A stretch of 64,000 bases of DNA from Sphingobacterium lumbrici. Its GTDB lineage: Bacteria; Bacteroidota; Bacteroidia; Sphingobacteriales; Sphingobacteriaceae. The notes beneath the pieces are model-generated. The model saw nothing but the letters and a program-made list of their open reading frames with translations, searched no databases and was not told where the DNA came from. The stretch spans positions 310,001-374,000 of the forward strand of contig NZ_SRZY01000023.1 in NCBI RefSeq assembly GCF_006476045.1, given 5' to 3'. Both the position numbers and the translations under genes were made by a program. This document shows, in pieces, positions 26,198 through 35,274 of this stretch; positions within the stretch are counted from its first letter, which is position 1; every line of letters begins with the position of its first letter.

Positions 26198-27324
26198 GGT
26201 TTACTTACTAAAGAATAATAAAGTTCATGGATTTTTTTCACATAACTATCTTCTGTATATTCCCTCATTGCTTTTTGAAATCCTTCATTTCCCATGCGGG
26301 TACGAACACTAGGGTTTTGGTAAAGAAATTCTATCTTTCTGGTTATATCTGCAACGTTTTTTGTTTCAACATGTAATCCGGTAATATCATTCTCCACAAT
26401 ATATTTCATTCCTCCTACTTTAGTTGCCAAAATGGGTAATTTATTTAGCATAGCTTCCGCTAAAACCAAACCAAAAGATTCGTGTGTGGACACCAATGAA
26501 AAGACATCCATCATTTGATAAAACAAGGAAACATCGGATTGGTAACCCGCAAAAAGGACTTGGTCTGCAACACCCAAATCCTTTGATAAAACTTCATAAG
26601 ATTGTCTTTCTGGGCCATCGCCCACTAACAGTAGTTTTACCTCATCTCTTCCTTTTGCAAACTCCGCAAAAGCACGAATCAAATCCGAAAATCTTTTGTT
26701 GGAATCGTCTAACATCCTACCCACCGAGCCTATCACAAAATCCTCCTCTTTAAATCCCCAATGGTTTTTTGCTGCCTGTAATTCTAAAGTGGTGACCGCT
26801 CTTGGAAGTGCAACCCCGTTATTTATCAATACAACTTTATTGTTTGATAGTTTTAGTTTGCCTTTCAGGTATTCTTCCGAAACAGCTGGCGAAACCCCAA
26901 TCACTTTGGTAGCCATTTTAGAAAACATCTGCATTAATAAATGTGCTTTCCAACTGCGGTAAATAGGAAAAGAGGTTTCTTCAATAATAATGACCGGAAC
27001 TTTCTTGAACCAACCATTGACAGCTGCCATGGTTACGCCTTCGAAAACTGCTCCGTGGATAATGTCGGGTTGATAGTCTTCAATGATTTTCTGTACTTTT
27101 TTATGGTACTGCCAATCAAAAGGCGATTTCAACTGGCCAATGGGAATCACTTCAAATCCTTCTGCCCTGATTTCATCGGGAATATTTCCTGCGGCAATTG
27201 TACAAACAAATTTTTGGTCAAACTTCCTTTTGTCCAAATGTTTTGCGAGGGAAAGTTTAACCCGTTCTACCCCACCCGAAGCTATAGTTTCTTGGATATG
27301 GAGGATCTTGATTTTTTTAGGCAT
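26194..27324 (-). CDS. Glycosyltransferase family 4
   Basis: A 376-residue GT-B glycosyltransferase. The start IKILHIQETIASGGVERVKL has the GGVER loop. QPDIIHGAVFEGVTMAAVN, FVIGSVGRMLDDSNKRFSDL, VKLLLVGDGPERQ and the EX7E element HESFGLVLAEAMLNKLPIL follow in the normal order. It lies three bases after the family-2 glycosyltransferase gene and overlaps the next gene by four. It acts presumably on the growing undecaprenyl-linked oligosaccharide at the cytoplasmic face. Confidence 0.92.
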   Translation of the reverse strand: MPKKIKILHIQETIASGGVERVKLSLAKHLDKRKFDQKFVCTIAAGNIPDEIRAEGFEVIPIGQLKSPFDWQYHKKVQKIIEDYQPDIIHGAVFEGVTMAAVNGWFKKVPVIIIEETSFPIYRSWKAHLLMQMFSKMATKVIGVSPAVSEEYLKGKLKLSNNKVVLINNGVALPRAVTTLELQAAKNHWGFKEEDFVIGSVGRMLDDSNKRFSDLIRAFAEFAKGRDEVKLLLVGDGPERQSYEVLSKDLGVADQVLFAGYQSDVSLFYQMMDVFSLVSTHESFGLVLAEAMLNKLPILATKVGGMKYIVENDITGLHVETKNVADITRKIEFLYQNPSVRTRMGNEGFQKAMREYTEDSYVKKIHELYYSLVSKP

Positions 27325-27327
27325 ATA

Positions 27328-28188
27328 CTAACGTCTTTCGGTATGACCAGTTTGAATAATTACAAAATATTCCTTTATAATAGCCGGTAATAAAAATAGA
27401 TGAACATACAATATTTTGAATCCATCTGAAATTTTCCCCTTGCTAAATATGTTTAAATTGAATCTGATTCTTCGTGCGAGAAATTTAAGCACATGCATTC
27501 CCAATCCCTTACCTTTCTTGTTCTTATATAACCTTACAAAGGTGCCTCCAAGTAATCGCTTATACTTGATTACAATTTCGTGTACAGAATATCTCGCAGG
27601 GTGTAAAACCAATGCGTCCTTTTCATAAATTACACTATATTGTTTTGATATTTTCCCTGATAGTTCGGAATCTCCATTAGATTTCAGCTCACCATTAAAT
27701 CTGCCGAATTCATCGATTATTCTTTTGTAGCTGAACCAATTCGCCGTGATACAATGGCCATGTTTAACATATCCTTCCTGATCAAAACCGGTATAGCTGT
27801 CATAAACTTCCGCGGCTGTGGGTTTTTCCGGGTTTTTAAAGAAAATCTTGACATCACCTCCGACAACACCGGCATGAGACTGAATTAGCCTGCTTACGCC
27901 GTTTTTCAACCAATCTTTATCCGGGATACAGTCCGCATCTGTAAAGGCTACTATCTCCCCTTTAGCATATTCAAGCCCTCTATTCCGAGCAGCATAAGCC
28001 CCTTCTTTCAGTTCATGCAATAAAGCCACATTTTTATATTGCTGTATTTCCTCCGGAAAGGAGGGATCAATATCGTTGTTCACAATGATTATTTCCAATT
28101 CGCCCTCGAAAGACTGTACCGAAAGTGCATCTAAGCACTTCAAAAGTAAGTCCCAGGATTTATATGTAGGTATAATGACAGATATCAT
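27328..28188 (-). CDS. Glycosyltransferase family 2
   Basis: A 286-residue GT-A inverting glycosyltransferase. ISVIIPTYKSWDLLLKCLDAL opens the nucleotide-binding fold. GAYAARNRGLEYAKGEIVAFTDADCIPDKDWL holds the DxD-type metal site (TDAD), and the acceptor part carries the NGDSELSGK segment in place of the usual ED/QxxRW. A weakly hydrophobic C-terminal region (residues about 255-280) may sit at the membrane. It is followed by the three family-4 genes. About 60 bases separate it from the P-loop gene upstream. Confidence 0.92.
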   Translation of the reverse strand: MISVIIPTYKSWDLLLKCLDALSVQSFEGELEIIIVNNDIDPSFPEEIQQYKNVALLHELKEGAYAARNRGLEYAKGEIVAFTDADCIPDKDWLKNGVSRLIQSHAGVVGGDVKIFFKNPEKPTAAEVYDSYTGFDQEGYVKHGHCITANWFSYKRIIDEFGRFNGELKSNGDSELSGKISKQYSVIYEKDALVLHPARYSVHEIVIKYKRLLGGTFVRLYKNKKGKGLGMHVLKFLARRIRFNLNIFSKGKISDGFKILYVHLFLLPAIIKEYFVIIQTGHTERR

Positions 28189-28251
28189 GGTGAAATAGTA
28201 TATTTTATATCGGGTGAAATTATTTATCTCTATCTAACGACAAAAAAAGTG

Positions 28252-29037
28252 TCATCCGCCAATAGTCGGACACTGTTGCGAGGAACACAGCGACGAAGCA
28301 ATCTGCGTTTCAAGATACTTTTCGATTAATTCATGATTGTGACTCAACAGATTTTCCGTATTTATCTCAAGAATAGCAACTCCTTTCTTTTTCAACTGCT
28401 GTACGAAGCTATTTATATCCGCGACATTCTTTTCTACAAGGCGATAGAGCTCTTCTTTATTTTGGTTTTGATGAAATAATTGAACTATTTTTTCATTTTC
28501 TGCTCTTTTCTGAATATTGTTATAAATAAAATCAGTTGACGCAGTACAATGTATTAAAATGGTTTTATCAAATAATTCTTGTAATTGAGGATCATCTTCC
28601 AACTTTTGTATTTGCCTACCAAACATCTGGAAAAGCCCTTCATCGAGGATAACGATCTTATCGTTTAAATACTTCTTAATCATACATGCTATAGATATGA
28701 CATTATGGCAATAAATAATATGATTAAATTTTTGAAATCCTGCGTAAGGGGCTGCTGCGACCTCATCGATCTTGGCAGAAAGTAAAGCATCATAGATGCC
28801 AATTAGTTTTACTCGCTTATCGCGAACATACGGCACCAAGTCTGCCGTTTGGAGAATTTTTTCCTTGACAGTAGTTCTTTCTATGAAGTAATTGCATAAA
28901 GTCGATTTCCCGACACCGGAAGTACCAAAGAATTCTACCACCATATTTTTATGCACAGATTGCTTCTTTGGTAAAGGTGCTGACCTTATCAACCGTACAT
29001 TAAACAGACGCTCCAACAAATCATTTATTTTATTCAT
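28252..29037 (-). CDS. P-loop NTPase of unknown function in the polysaccharide locus
   Basis: A 261-residue protein I do not recognise by name. Residues about 32-45 read VVEFFGTSGVGKSTLC, a Walker A loop of the nucleoside or sugar kinase type. A possible Walker B or catalytic Asp is in IVILDEGLFQMFGRQ (about residue 125). A basic stretch RAENEKIVQLFHQNQNK could form a lid. There is no signal or membrane segment. Kinases of similar size occur in capsule loci, where they may phosphorylate a sugar or a lipid, but nothing here fixes the substrate. The frame could start at an internal ATG just before the P-loop. Confidence 0.6.
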   Translation of the reverse strand: MNKINDLLERLFNVRLIRSAPLPKKQSVHKNMVVEFFGTSGVGKSTLCNYFIERTTVKEKILQTADLVPYVRDKRVKLIGIYDALLSAKIDEVAAAPYAGFQKFNHIIYCHNVISIACMIKKYLNDKIVILDEGLFQMFGRQIQKLEDDPQLQELFDKTILIHCTASTDFIYNNIQKRAENEKIVQLFHQNQNKEELYRLVEKNVADINSFVQQLKKKGVAILEINTENLLSHNHELIEKYLETQIASSLCSSQQCPTIGG

Positions 29038-29067
29038 CTTACTAAATTTCCTCTAATTCAATATTTT

Positions 29068-29199
29068 TCACAAGTCATCCCTGTAATACGATTGGATCAG
29101 CGCAACATTTCGATATATTCTTTTAGAGAAGCATCTCCATTTTCTTTGATGTGGATAATCCATTAACAAAGACAAATTTGCTCTAATTGGAGCATACAT
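29068..29199 (-). pseudogene. 43-codon remnant or small unknown gene
   Basis: The gap between the P-loop gene and the pyruvyltransferase gene (29038-29311) contains a minus-strand frame starting MYAPIRANLSLLMDYPHQRK and ending YRNVALIQSYYRDDL. The sequence is protein-like (Arg/Tyr-rich and helical) and an in-frame stop lies just upstream. It is most likely the 3' end of a lost gene, perhaps of a transferase. A genuine 43-residue protein is possible. Confidence 0.35.
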
Positions 29200-29311
29200 C
29201 AAACTATCACTTTAGGCATTTCTATCAAATATTCAATATGTAAAAGCACATCTAATGACTTTTAGATTTCTCAAGATACTTTCATAGCTGCCATGATTGA
29301 CACTATCGGTT

Positions 29312-30247
29312 TCATTTTCTATACTCTGTTTTAACAGGGAATGGAGCAACTTCAATTAATCCCTTTTGCAATTCTCTCAGCAGATTAATATCAGGTAATA
29401 ATACATCACTATATCTTATCGTTAATTCTTGAATTTTTTCTTGAATATTTTCCCTATCCCCCCCCCAATCTATCTTTACGGGCAGATATTCCGGTAGCTT
29501 AACCGATGAAAAATAATCTTTGAACTTAACATTATCACCGTTAATTTTGGATTTAGTTTGAGAAAAGTCACCCCAAATCGATGGTATGCCATAACTGTGA
29601 GAAACGATAATGCCGTGCAGAGATGTTGAAAGGGTAATCTCACAAGAACAAATCTCCGAAATTATTTTCTCAAAATCATCTAACAAGTTGATGACCAGTA
29701 CATCTCTCATGGAGAAATGTTCTTTTATATCTTTGTAATGCATAAAATGTGGAATAATTCCTACTTTATACCTTTTGTTTCTTTCTTGGCTATAAATTAA
29801 TGGCAATAAAATGGCTGGGTCACCAACTATTATAGGATCCTTATACCCAAGTTCTTTTATCCTTTGTCTGGAGTAGTCACCTCTAACCGCACAAAACCGA
29901 TGATTTGGAAATTTGGCCCTAGAATAAATAACACCAGAACCCCAAATATTATAGTTACTAGCTTTGGTTATTTGAAGGATACTACCAACCGCAAGGAGAA
30001 CCTTAGGTTTAGAGATTAAATTATAACAAAGGAACTTAAAAAACTTACCCATTCCTATATTACGCCTCAACAAATTAACTATAAGGGTTTTAATCGCCAT
30101 CCACTTATCATCATTTAGATAGCGAATGTCAACATACGCAACCCTTAACCCTGATAGCCTTTCAATAATAAAAGGACTTAACTCATCTCCAAAGTTGCCC
30201 TGTCCTTCATTATGTTTATACCAAAAAACGTTTACTTTTTTTTTCAT
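29312..30247 (-). CDS. Polysaccharide pyruvyl transferase family protein
   Basis: A 311-residue protein (from the ATG at 30247) of the PF04230 type. Members add pyruvate ketals from PEP to sugars of exopolysaccharides. Diagnostic segments are VNVFWYKHNEGQGNFGDELSP at the N-terminus, LAVGSILQ, IWGSGVIYS, CAVRGDYSRQRIKELGY and VGDPAILLP. The C-terminal half has TLSTSLHGIIVSHSYGIPSIW, where SLHG is the conserved catalytic-side motif. The frame is open a further 16 codons upstream, but MKKKVNVFW fits the family start. A pyruvyl group would add negative charge to the polymer. Some family members instead act as glycosyltransferases, so the reaction is inferred. Confidence 0.85.
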   Translation of the reverse strand: MKKKVNVFWYKHNEGQGNFGDELSPFIIERLSGLRVAYVDIRYLNDDKWMAIKTLIVNLLRRNIGMGKFFKFLCYNLISKPKVLLAVGSILQITKASNYNIWGSGVIYSRAKFPNHRFCAVRGDYSRQRIKELGYKDPIIVGDPAILLPLIYSQERNKRYKVGIIPHFMHYKDIKEHFSMRDVLVINLLDDFEKIISEICSCEITLSTSLHGIIVSHSYGIPSIWGDFSQTKSKINGDNVKFKDYFSSVKLPEYLPVKIDWGGDRENIQEKIQELTIRYSDVLLPDINLLRELQKGLIEVAPFPVKTEYRK

Positions 30248-30452
30248 TTCTTCTCCAAATTTCACCGATATTAACAGCCTTTTATCTTTTTCCAAACTTC
30301 TTTCACACTTACCAATATCAAACTCTCATTTTGTCACAAAACTCATCACGAGAAAACTCATTTACAATCTTATTGACGGAATGTTATTGATAAGTTGTGT
30401 TTTTTACCTTTTAAACCACCTCTAATCGGAACAATTGCATATATTCCCATAA

Positions 30453-32261
30453 TTACAACCCCTGTAATTCAGCTAATTTCGTAAAATAATCCGACTTTTG
30501 TTTGAGTTCTTCAAAATTTCCTGAAGCTACGATCTGTCCTTTGTCCATCAAATAGATCCTATCCGCATTACGGATAGTGGATAGCCTGTGCGCTATGGAT
30601 ATAAGGGTCACCTTTCCCTGTAGAGCCTCCATGCTTTCCTTGATTTCCTTTTCTGTTTCAGAATCGAGAGCAGATGTGGCTTCGTCCATGATCAGCAGCT
30701 CTACATCTCTGAACAATTCACGCGCAATAGATATACGCTGCTTCTGTCCCCCGGAAACATTGAGACCATTGTTGCCCAATATTTCTCTTTCCTGCTTGGG
30801 TAAACCTTCGACAAATTTTAGTAGACTGCACATTCCAATCACTTGCCAGAATTTCTCCAGATTTTCAGCCGTCCGCTCGCTCCAAAAAGTCACATTATCA
30901 AAGATATCGGCATTGAAAATAGTGGGTTCCTGGGTAATATAGCCGACCTTGTCCCGAAAGTCGGTATTGTGAAAGGCCTTCATATCCGACCCGTTTATCC
31001 GGAATGTCCCCACATCGTAAGGGAGCAGGGAACAAATGAGGTTAACCAAGGTAGTCTTGCCCGAACCCGACTCACCCACCAAAGCAATGGAATGGTTACG
31101 GAGAATGTCCAGATCAATATTATTCAAGACCTTAAAATCTCCATAACTCAATGAAATATCTCTCAACTGTATCTGGTCAATGCGGGGAAGGTGTTCCTCT
31201 CCGATAAAATTTTCTTTATGGGTGTTCAAATAGTGCTCAAAGTCCTGTATATTTTCCAAAGCTCCCGTATTAGCTAAGAAACCATTCCATGCTGTCTGAA
31301 GAGCCATAATATAGGTCATAGCCCGGTAAAACATGACCAATATAATCAAAACGGCCGATAGGGTAGACTGAAAGACAAGAAGGTGCAGTGCAATCACAAT
31401 ACAGATAATAATAATCATCATAGGTTCACGCATAGCAGTCAGTCTTGCATTTAGTTTACCCACTCTTATATTATTCTGAATCAAATCATTTAGCTCGTTA
31501 ATCATTCGAGAAACAAAAGCCCTATTTCTACCGGACGCCTTTAAATACTTAAAATGATTAACGGTCTCGATTACAATACCGCCATAACGGTGATTGTTCT
31601 TGGTAATCGCACGCGACAGATTTTTGGTACGGGTATAAAAGAGCTTATAAATAAAATTAGTCAGAATACCGCCCAAGACGATCAATATGGAGAATTTCCA
31701 GTCCAGAAAAAAAGCAAACCCTAGATAGACCGTTACAATCATGCCATTCTTGATCGTGTCCAAATATTGGCTACATGCAGCCGCAACTTGATGGGACTCA
31801 CCTGTCAGGGAGTTTTGCAAACGCCCCACATCGGTATGCACAAACTCTTTGTAGGACAAATCTCTCACACCGTAGCTCAGATTGGCACGTATCGCTTTGG
31901 CTATGCTCTGCAACGCAATCGCCTGATATTTTAAGGTAAAATAGACAAAGAGAGCTTTGAGCACAAATATAGTCACGATAAGAATGAGCATATTTAGAAC
32001 ATTTAGCTCTGCCCCTATAAAGTCAAAAGCCTGTTGTACCCCATTGATCAGTTTTTCGTTTCCTCCGGTTGCATTATTGGCACCATCTGCGATCTGTAGT
32101 AATGGCACAAACATGGTCAGTCCAAGACCGTCCATCAATACCATCAGGAAATTGAAGAACAACAAGATAAAAATCTTGTTGCCGAGATACTTATAGAAGT
32201 AATATAAGGTTTTAAACTTATCAGCAAAAAAACTCTTTGTGTTTTTCCATTTTTCTTTCAT
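30453..32261 (-). CDS. ABC transporter, fused permease/ATPase (MsbA/PglK-type flippase)
   Basis: A 602-residue half-transporter (from the ATG at 32261) likely to flip the undecaprenyl-linked oligosaccharide across the inner membrane. Six membrane helices occupy residues about 20-320. The nucleotide-binding domain follows: Walker A VGESGSGKTTL, the Q-loop in YITQEPTIFNADI, the signature VSGGQKQRISIAREL, Walker B LLIMDEATSALDSE and the H-loop in ISIAHRLSTI. No Wzx-type flippase is present in the window. With the Pgl-like initiating set, a PglK-like role is the economical reading. The frame extends 21 codons upstream to 32324 but lacks the family's normal N-terminus there. Confidence 0.9.
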   Translation of the reverse strand: MKEKWKNTKSFFADKFKTLYYFYKYLGNKIFILLFFNFLMVLMDGLGLTMFVPLLQIADGANNATGGNEKLINGVQQAFDFIGAELNVLNMLILIVTIFVLKALFVYFTLKYQAIALQSIAKAIRANLSYGVRDLSYKEFVHTDVGRLQNSLTGESHQVAAACSQYLDTIKNGMIVTVYLGFAFFLDWKFSILIVLGGILTNFIYKLFYTRTKNLSRAITKNNHRYGGIVIETVNHFKYLKASGRNRAFVSRMINELNDLIQNNIRVGKLNARLTAMREPMMIIIICIVIALHLLVFQSTLSAVLIILVMFYRAMTYIMALQTAWNGFLANTGALENIQDFEHYLNTHKENFIGEEHLPRIDQIQLRDISLSYGDFKVLNNIDLDILRNHSIALVGESGSGKTTLVNLICSLLPYDVGTFRINGSDMKAFHNTDFRDKVGYITQEPTIFNADIFDNVTFWSERTAENLEKFWQVIGMCSLLKFVEGLPKQEREILGNNGLNVSGGQKQRISIARELFRDVELLIMDEATSALDSETEKEIKESMEALQGKVTLISIAHRLSTIRNADRIYLMDKGQIVASGNFEELKQKSDYFTKLAELQGL

Positions 32262-32373
32262 AGTATATGCTAACTGTACTCTATTGGCAAAGGTAATATT
32301 AAGTTTTTCAATTATTTTATGCACTATCTAATATAGATCGGCATTAGTAAACGACAAATATCTTCTGGAATAT

Positions 32374-33489
32374 TTACAACTGATTGATCAAAAAAGAAAA
32401 ATATGCCTTGTTATGTTCTTTTTTTAAAAAGCTTTTTACCTTTTGATTCTCGACCAGCTCTTCCAGCTTGACATCTTTAGTTACTAAAATATCTCGATGA
32501 TACACGCTTAGTCCCCATTCTTTAAAAGTATCCAATAACGGATGGTCTTGATCCAAAACGACAACCTTACCGGTGTAAAATGCTGCGACTAGATTGCCGG
32601 CAGCTTGCTGTCTTTTGTGGTTCATCCATACAACATCACAAGAATTTATGATTTTTTGATATTCATCCAATGGTAGAAAATCTTTTAACGGTATAAAGTT
32701 TTCACCAAAAAACCTCCTGCCAATTTCTTCAATATTCTTTCGATAGTAAATACTACCATTGTAGGAAAGCGGGCAATATATTTTTCCCTTAAAACCAATG
32801 TCTTTTAAATAGTCAAGCGCGGCCTCATGATTATTATATTCCGACCCGGAATTCCCAAGCATAATCGTACTCAACTCCATGTTGATCATTCTTGGTGTTG
32901 GAAAGTTCATCAACTCTTCTGTATAATAATTGAAATAGAAAAACTTTATATCTGGATGAATAGACTTAGCCATCATATAATCATTTTTTGCCCAAGTCGC
33001 ACAGTAATCCATTTTTTTAATCATCTTTGTATGAATACGTCCTGACTTTGAGATAGTCTGATCTGTATACCAACGATTTTTTATATATTTTAAGTACCCT
33101 CGCACGGTATTCGGGAATCGAAGCCGAGAAGTTAACGTGCTGATATATTTATTTTTTTTTTGGGTAATATATCCATCAAACCCCCAAAAAATCCAAATTT
33201 TTCTAATTTTACCTGGTAGTCTATCGATTAAAGAAGCTAAGTCTACATTAAGGCTATGGAAAACCACAACATCGACACCCTTAAAAAGCTTTTCTACGTC
33301 ATGTTTTAAGATATTACCCAGAGGAACCTTCATAATATTTGGGTGATTACTTTTTACATATTTAAACTCGTCATACTTCTCAACAAATAGATACGTAGAC
33401 CGATTCGGAATATATTGTTCAGACATCTCAATATAATAATCCAAAAACTTATCATCCGGCATGATATTCACAATTCGCTTTAGTTCCAT
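32374..33489 (-). CDS. Fuc4NAc-transferase-like glycosyltransferase (WecF/GT56-type)
   Basis: A 371-residue putative glycosyltransferase. The layout matches the TDP-Fuc4NAc:lipid II transferase family: an N-terminal half with VDVVVFHSLNVDLAS and KIWIFWGFDGY, then STIMLGNSGSEYNNH, PLSYNGSIYYRKNIEEIG, and the C-terminal CDVVWMNHKRQQAAGNLVAAFYTGK with the donor-binding GN..A element. Its immediate neighbour is a WecE-type aminotransferase that makes dTDP-Fuc4N, which strongly supports the reading. It would add Fuc4NAc to the lipid-linked repeat in the cytoplasm. No gene symbol is given because orthology with enterobacterial wecF is not established. Confidence 0.78.
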   Translation of the reverse strand: MELKRIVNIMPDDKFLDYYIEMSEQYIPNRSTYLFVEKYDEFKYVKSNHPNIMKVPLGNILKHDVEKLFKGVDVVVFHSLNVDLASLIDRLPGKIRKIWIFWGFDGYITQKKNKYISTLTSRLRFPNTVRGYLKYIKNRWYTDQTISKSGRIHTKMIKKMDYCATWAKNDYMMAKSIHPDIKFFYFNYYTEELMNFPTPRMINMELSTIMLGNSGSEYNNHEAALDYLKDIGFKGKIYCPLSYNGSIYYRKNIEEIGRRFFGENFIPLKDFLPLDEYQKIINSCDVVWMNHKRQQAAGNLVAAFYTGKVVVLDQDHPLLDTFKEWGLSVYHRDILVTKDVKLEELVENQKVKSFLKKEHNKAYFSFLINQL

Positions 33490-33492
33490 ATC

Positions 33493-34638
33493 TTAAAAAA
33501 CAGAGTAAAACTTTTTAACCATCTCAATTATTTTCTCTTGGTCATCATAAGCCAGTTCATAGTAAAAAGGCAACCTTAAAAGACGATCCGTAAAATGGTC
33601 GGAATTAAGAATATCTATCTTCGCATTATCTTTCAAGAAATATTCACTTTTATTCAAACTCAAGTAGTGAAAAACTGGATGGATATCCTGTTCTTTCATA
33701 AATTCAATCAACTTTGTACGTTCTTCACAAGAACGACAAATAAGATAAAACATGTGTGCATTGTTCGTAGCATAATCTGGAATAACAGGCAAATCGACGT
33801 ATCCTTTTTCAGTTAGAATTTGTAATTCTTCATAATATCTATTCCATATAGTAATGCGTTTGGATTGGATTTCATCCATATGTTCCAACTGCCCGTATAA
33901 AAAGGCGGATATAATCTCTGACGGCAAAAAGGACGAGCCGATGTCTACCCAGCCGTATTTATTTACTTCGCCACGGAAAAATGCACTTCTATTCGTTCCC
34001 TTTTCACGAATAATCTCCGCTCTTTCAAAATACTTGGCATCGTTGACCACCAACATACCGCCTTCACCGGCTATAATATTTTTGGTTTCGTGAAAGGAGA
34101 AGGCCGCAAAATGTCCAATAGCACCTAGCGCTTTTTTTGTGCCGTCTGAAAAAGTATAATAACTGTCAATCGCTTGAGCCGCATCTTCGACAACGAATAA
34201 ATTGTACTTGTCTGCAAGTTTCATAATGGCTTCCATATCGCAAGCTACCCCTGCATAATGAACCGGAACAATAACTTTTGTTCTATCCGTGATCAATCGT
34301 TCGATCTCCTTCGGATCAATATTCGGATTGTCCGAACAAGAATCAGCAAAAACCAGCATTGCTCCACGTAAAGCAAATGCATTGGCCGACGAAACAAAAG
34401 TATAGCTCGGCACAATCACTTCATCTCCTGCTTTGACATCACAAAGAATGGCCGCCATCTCCAATGCATCGGTACAGGAAGTTGTGAGTAGGACTTTCGG
34501 GAAACGATATCTGTCTTGAAAGAAGTCCTGACATTTTTTTGTAAAGATGCCATCGCCTGAAATTTTACCACTTTTCACGGCTTCTTCTATATATTTCAGC
34601 TCTTTACCGATTATGAAGGGTTTATTGAATGGTATCAT
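33493..34638 (-). CDS. wecE: dTDP-4-amino-4,6-dideoxygalactose transaminase (WecE/RffA)
   Basis: Makes dTDP-Fuc4N from dTDP-4-keto-6-deoxyglucose, the product of RmlB, with glutamate and PLP. The 381-residue protein follows the WecE pattern closely: MIPFNKPFIIGKELKYIEEA, SGKISGDGIFTKKCQ, PKVLLTTSCTDALEMAAIL, PSYTFVSSANAFALRGA, VIVPVHYAGVACDM, VVEDAAQAID and FSFHETKNIIAGEGG, which contains the PLP Lys (HETKN). RmlA and RmlB lie in the same operon, while RmlC and RmlD are absent. It sits three bases from its neighbours on either side. This is the strongest single clue to the polymer's sugar content. Confidence 0.93.
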   Translation of the reverse strand: MIPFNKPFIIGKELKYIEEAVKSGKISGDGIFTKKCQDFFQDRYRFPKVLLTTSCTDALEMAAILCDVKAGDEVIVPSYTFVSSANAFALRGAMLVFADSCSDNPNIDPKEIERLITDRTKVIVPVHYAGVACDMEAIMKLADKYNLFVVEDAAQAIDSYYTFSDGTKKALGAIGHFAAFSFHETKNIIAGEGGMLVVNDAKYFERAEIIREKGTNRSAFFRGEVNKYGWVDIGSSFLPSEIISAFLYGQLEHMDEIQSKRITIWNRYYEELQILTEKGYVDLPVIPDYATNNAHMFYLICRSCEERTKLIEFMKEQDIHPVFHYLSLNKSEYFLKDNAKIDILNSDHFTDRLLRLPFYYELAYDDQEKIIEMVKKFYSVF

Positions 34639-34641
34639 ATC

Positions 34642-35274
34642 TTATCTTATAAATCTTGCGGGGTTTCCCACATAAAGTCCGGACTGTTCTATGTCTTTAA
34701 TAACGACCGTTCCTCCCCCGATCTGTGTTTGGGCAACTATGGATATATTATCTATGACCGTTGCATTAATCCCCACAACACATTGTTCGTCAACATTTAC
34801 AAATCCCGCTATAGCCATCGATGGCGACAAAAAACAATGGTTTCCGATTATCGAATCATGGGCAACAGTCCCCGAAATGTTCATGAGCACATTGTCTCCT
34901 ATCTCTACATGCTGGTCAAGTAAACAGCCTGGATAAATAACACTACCCTTTCCTATTTTGACAGATTCATCTACATAAACAGAAGAGTGTACAAATGTAT
35001 AGAAAGGAATTGTATCACGCAAAGTCTCAAATATCTGCTTACGGAATGACATATGTTTATATCCTACGCCTATCAAAATAGCATCAAACGCATCCTTACT
35101 ATACTCTGCCGTCACGGCATTATTTCCACCTACTACAGGAATTCCATGAACCAAAGTTCCTTTAACCTGAAAGTCGTCAAAAAAGGCTACCACTTTGTCG
35201 CGCGTGTCCTGATGGATATGATACGCAATCTGTTGGCCTAAATGCCCGGATCCTACGATAGCGATACGTCTCAT
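34642..35274 (-). CDS. NeuD-family sugar acyltransferase
   Basis: A 210-residue left-handed-beta-helix acyltransferase. RIAIVGSGHLGQQIAYHI forms the N-terminal nucleotide-binding-like domain. Hexapeptide repeats start near residue 105 (VDESVKIGKGSVIYPG, then GDNVLMNISGTVAHDSIIG and ATVIDNISIVAQTQIGGG). The catalytic-type His is in GTVAHDS. Lying next to wecE it may N-acetylate dTDP-Fuc4N, replacing the unrelated GNAT enzyme WecD of enterobacteria. It overlaps the HAD gene by four bases, so it could also belong to that gene's pathway. The family is clear; the substrate is inference. Confidence 0.83.
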   Translation of the reverse strand: MRRIAIVGSGHLGQQIAYHIHQDTRDKVVAFFDDFQVKGTLVHGIPVVGGNNAVTAEYSKDAFDAILIGVGYKHMSFRKQIFETLRDTIPFYTFVHSSVYVDESVKIGKGSVIYPGCLLDQHVEIGDNVLMNISGTVAHDSIIGNHCFLSPSMAIAGFVNVDEQCVVGINATVIDNISIVAQTQIGGGTVVIKDIEQSGLYVGNPARFIR

